Assembly (NCBI GenBank): GCA_019038745.1
Contig: JAHOYV010000004.1
Location: 1 to 64,000 of the forward strand
DNA: 64,000 bases
Reading direction: 5' to 3'
Origin: Gemmatimonadales bacterium
GTDB lineage: Bacteria; Krumholzibacteriota; Krumholzibacteriia; LZORAL124-64-63
In this document: piece by piece, positions 62,128 through 64,000 of the stretch
Layout: every line of letters starts with the position of its first letter
Position numbering within the stretch: position 1 is the stretch's first letter
The notes under the pieces: generated by a model
The model's database searches: none
Told to the model about the DNA's origin: nothing
The model's input: only the letters and a program-made list of their open reading frames with translations
Translations under genes and position numbers: made by a program

Positions 62128-63606
62128 TTATTTGGGAGCCGGAGACTGCTTTTCAGGACCTTTCACCAGCTTTTGAACCACTTCACCGATTCGGCCAGCC
62201 AGCCAGATTACTCCGACCAGGAAACAGGCGTCTAGCAACACCTGGAAAAGGAACAGGTGCTTGACGATGTCATAGGTCCCATCTCCCAGGACGCAGATTC
62301 CGAATTCCATGGCCGCCATGATCCCCAGGCCTGCTGCCAGCCAGGCCAGCCCTCCCTCGCTACCGGCCGGTCCGTGGCGGAATATGATGAAACCCACTCC
62401 GCCGGCCAGGACAATGGTCAGGAATGCAAGCCAGCCCAGGGAATGGGGTAGGCCGGCGTCTTGAAATTTGTGCCATTGCGAAAAGTCTCGGCTCTGTTGT
62501 CGGGCAGGGATTCCGCTGGATTTCTCGAAGTGCCCGTTCAACGGGTCAATCTTAACATAGATCTGTTGGGCGCAGTCGCTCGCTAGGGAAACAAAACGCA
62601 GGGGATGCTTCATAAGGAATTTGGTCAGGTCGGCATGATTGAAATCACCGCCGACCTCCAATACCGGCACGCCTTCCTCGAAGGCTGACCGTCCCGCGTA
62701 CGCGGCCAAATCCGGCTCCAGGTCCAACTCCGACAGGTCGGCGCGGGGGTCAGGGGAATCGGCCAGGATGGAGTAGAAGAGAACGTTCCAGCGATTGTAG
62801 TATTTGATCTGATCGGGGACCGAAGAGTACAGGTATCCGGCGAAAACCAAAAGAGCCAGGCCGCCTGCGGCGAAGGCCAGCAGGTCCACCGTGCGAGTCT
62901 TGCGCCAGAGCCAGACCCCGGCGATGAGCACAACCGGGACGGCCAAGGGATGGTTCTGGGGTTTGGCGGCGACGAAGAAGGCGGCAATGAAGAAGAACCC
63001 CAGAATGTGCCAGGCCCGGATCCTTGCTTGCCTGTTTATGGTCAGGAAAACCCCGATCATCAGGGTCAGGAAAATCAGGGATGCACTCTCGCTGTAGAAA
63101 GAGTTGAAGAACGAGACGTTGGATACGTCGGTGGCCATCAAGGTCAGGAACACGCCCCCGATGATCCGGGCGGCCGGCGACAGACTGCTGAAGTGAAGAA
63201 GGATAAGGTAGATCCCAAGCAGGTAGACGGCGGTGTTCACTCCGCCCAGGACCGTCAGATCGAAATGATCCCCTTTGGCGACCGCTCCGCTCACTGCCAG
63301 GGCCGCCTTGCCGAGTAGGACCTGTGAAGTGGGGAAGGCAGCCTCCAGCGTCGAGCCGAATCGGTACTGTCGGTTCACGTGATCGAAGTAGCAGTCGGAC
63401 CACTCGGTCACAGTCGGTTCCAGTCCGAGCGGTCCCATTACCCGGTGGTAATCACCGTTGTCCGCCACCCCAATGATGGGTGGAACGAAAAGCTGGTAGA
63501 TGATGATTGCCGCGATCCCGCAGAAAACAAAGGATTCCCAGGGGCCGGCACACCATGTTGGCCGTTTGCGCCCGGTGCGATCCTCATCCGTTTCATGGTT
63601 GGTCAT
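62128..63606 (-). CDS. polytopic membrane protein, GT-C/WsfD-like
   Basis: ATG 63606 gives 492 residues; longer frames run into queF. It has about ten hydrophobic helices with a large extramembrane loop of about 110 residues before the last three. Near the N-terminus, IIGVADNGDYHRVMGPLG has an acidic pair (ADNGD) just after helix 1, as in GT-C glycosyltransferases that use polyprenyl-linked sugars. The opening recalls proteins named WsfD (glycan hexose transferase), from memory. I would class it as a putative membrane glycosyltransferase. No glycan cluster surrounds it. Confidence 0.5.
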   Translation of the reverse strand: MTNHETDEDRTGRKRPTWCAGPWESFVFCGIAAIIIYQLFVPPIIGVADNGDYHRVMGPLGLEPTVTEWSDCYFDHVNRQYRFGSTLEAAFPTSQVLLGKAALAVSGAVAKGDHFDLTVLGGVNTAVYLLGIYLILLHFSSLSPAARIIGGVFLTLMATDVSNVSFFNSFYSESASLIFLTLMIGVFLTINRQARIRAWHILGFFFIAAFFVAAKPQNHPLAVPVVLIAGVWLWRKTRTVDLLAFAAGGLALLVFAGYLYSSVPDQIKYYNRWNVLFYSILADSPDPRADLSELDLEPDLAAYAGRSAFEEGVPVLEVGGDFNHADLTKFLMKHPLRFVSLASDCAQQIYVKIDPLNGHFEKSSGIPARQQSRDFSQWHKFQDAGLPHSLGWLAFLTIVLAGGVGFIIFRHGPAGSEGGLAWLAAGLGIMAAMEFGICVLGDGTYDIVKHLFLFQVLLDACFLVGVIWLAGRIGEVVQKLVKGPEKQSPAPK

Positions 63607-63641
63607 TGAGCACCCTGGTAGCCTTTTGAAGAGTTTAATTG

Positions 63642-64000
63642 TCAGGAGTTTTCCCATTCCACATCGACATGGCTGACCGTCACGTTGGTGGTGATTCCGC
63701 CCCGCACGAACCACTCTCCTTTGACTTCCATCCAACGCGGAGCGACCGCCGCTACTAAATCGGTCAAGATCCGATTGGTAACTTTCTCGTGAAAGGCTCC
63801 CACATTACGGAATGACCATAAGTACAGCTTCAGGGACTTCAACTCGACGCATTTTTCGTTGGGTACGTAGACGATTCTGAAATGCGCAAAATCAGGCTGG
63901 CTCGTCAACGGGCAGAGGCAAGTGAACTCAGGGCAGTCGAATTCGATCTCGTAATCCCTCTCGGGATTCGGATTTTCAAAGGACTCCAAGATTTTGGTCG
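63642..64000 (-). CDS. queF: NADPH-dependent 7-cyano-7-deazaguanine reductase QueF, 5' end outside window
   Basis: The frame stays open to the window edge, and the conserved opening 'TKILESFENPNPERDY' shows that a few N-terminal residues lie beyond it. The catalytic Cys is in CPEFTCLCPLTSQPDF, and the NADPH/substrate motif reads VELKSLKLYLWSFRN (usually ESKS). FHE and RGGITTN complete the unimodular QueF fold. It reduces preQ0 to preQ1 in queuosine biosynthesis. The stop is 35 bases from the start of the membrane protein on the same strand. Confidence 0.93.
   Translation of the reverse strand, partial: TKILESFENPNPERDYEIEFDCPEFTCLCPLTSQPDFAHFRIVYVPNEKCVELKSLKLYLWSFRNVGAFHEKVTNRILTDLVAAVAPRWMEVKGEWFVRGGITTNVTVSHVDVEWENS

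Overview
The window is GC-rich chromosomal DNA from a didermic (Gram-negative-type) bacterium. Many products carry signal peptides, lipoboxes or outer-membrane barrels. Two octaheme cytochromes c and a pyruvate:ferredoxin oxidoreductase point to anaerobic or facultative respiration. One secreted repeat protein ends in the 'YPNPFNP...GTYFYRL' C-terminal domain used for surface sorting in the Fibrobacteres-Chlorobi-Bacteroidetes group and several candidate phyla (for example Krumholzibacteriota, Eisenbacteria, Latescibacterota). My best guess is a member of one of those lineages; the sequence alone does not fix it. I saw no rRNA, tRNA or CRISPR array.

Layout. 0-8.5 kb: a partial unknown gene on the left edge, an SDR oxidoreductase, a PAS-PAS-GGDEF-EAL protein, a minus-strand translationally coupled operon (TrmH-type RNA methylase, dGTPase, outer-membrane protein), and a TDT/TsoY-like membrane protein with a clear sigma70 promoter. 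8.5-13.1 kb: minus-strand run of NupC-type nucleoside transporter, membrane-spermidine-synthase-TPR fusion and thioesterase. 13.3-26.1 kb: a beta-propeller protein, a duplicated transglutaminase lipoprotein, an ExeA-type ATPase with SPOR domain, the nucleotide cluster udk-hpt-guaB, an FG-GAP secreted protein, an isoaspartyl peptidase and a hydroxylamine-oxidoreductase-like octaheme cytochrome.

26.3-41.7 kb is an accessory metal/metalloid region. It starts with a complete TolC-adaptor-RND heavy-metal efflux operon (26.3-32.3 kb). A scar of transposase relics follows (IS91-like C-terminus, IS256-like middle part, an outer-membrane-protein tail). Then comes an arsenic island: porin, octaheme cytochrome and Acr3 on the minus strand, and arsR, arsP-like permease, two thioredoxin-fold proteins, arsG-like and arsF-like genes on the plus strand. 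The island ends at a second IS91-like relic, an N-terminus, in the same orientation as the C-terminal relic 9 kb away. A 10-bp perfect inverted repeat overlaps the arsR promoter, and an exact copy of one arm sits upstream of the cytochrome gene. This suggests that ArsR also controls the cytochrome-porin pair, an arsenic-linked redox module I do not recognise from described ars operons.

41.8-64 kb returns to housekeeping and uptake genes: epimerase plus SMR/EamA-type membrane protein, AbgT transporter, two POT-family peptide transporters, a second beta-propeller paralogue, pyruvate:ferredoxin oxidoreductase, YgjP-type metallopeptidase, HD hydrolase, TauE/SafE permease, nitronate monooxygenase/FabK-like flavoprotein, QueG, a conserved uncharacterised protein translationally coupled to an AmmeMemoRadiSam radical SAM enzyme, a YaiO-like barrel, a GT-C-like membrane protein, and QueF running off the right edge. 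Peptide import (two POT carriers, AbgT), isoaspartyl-peptide hydrolysis and purine/pyrimidine salvage (NupC, Udk, Hpt, GuaB) fit a scavenging heterotroph.
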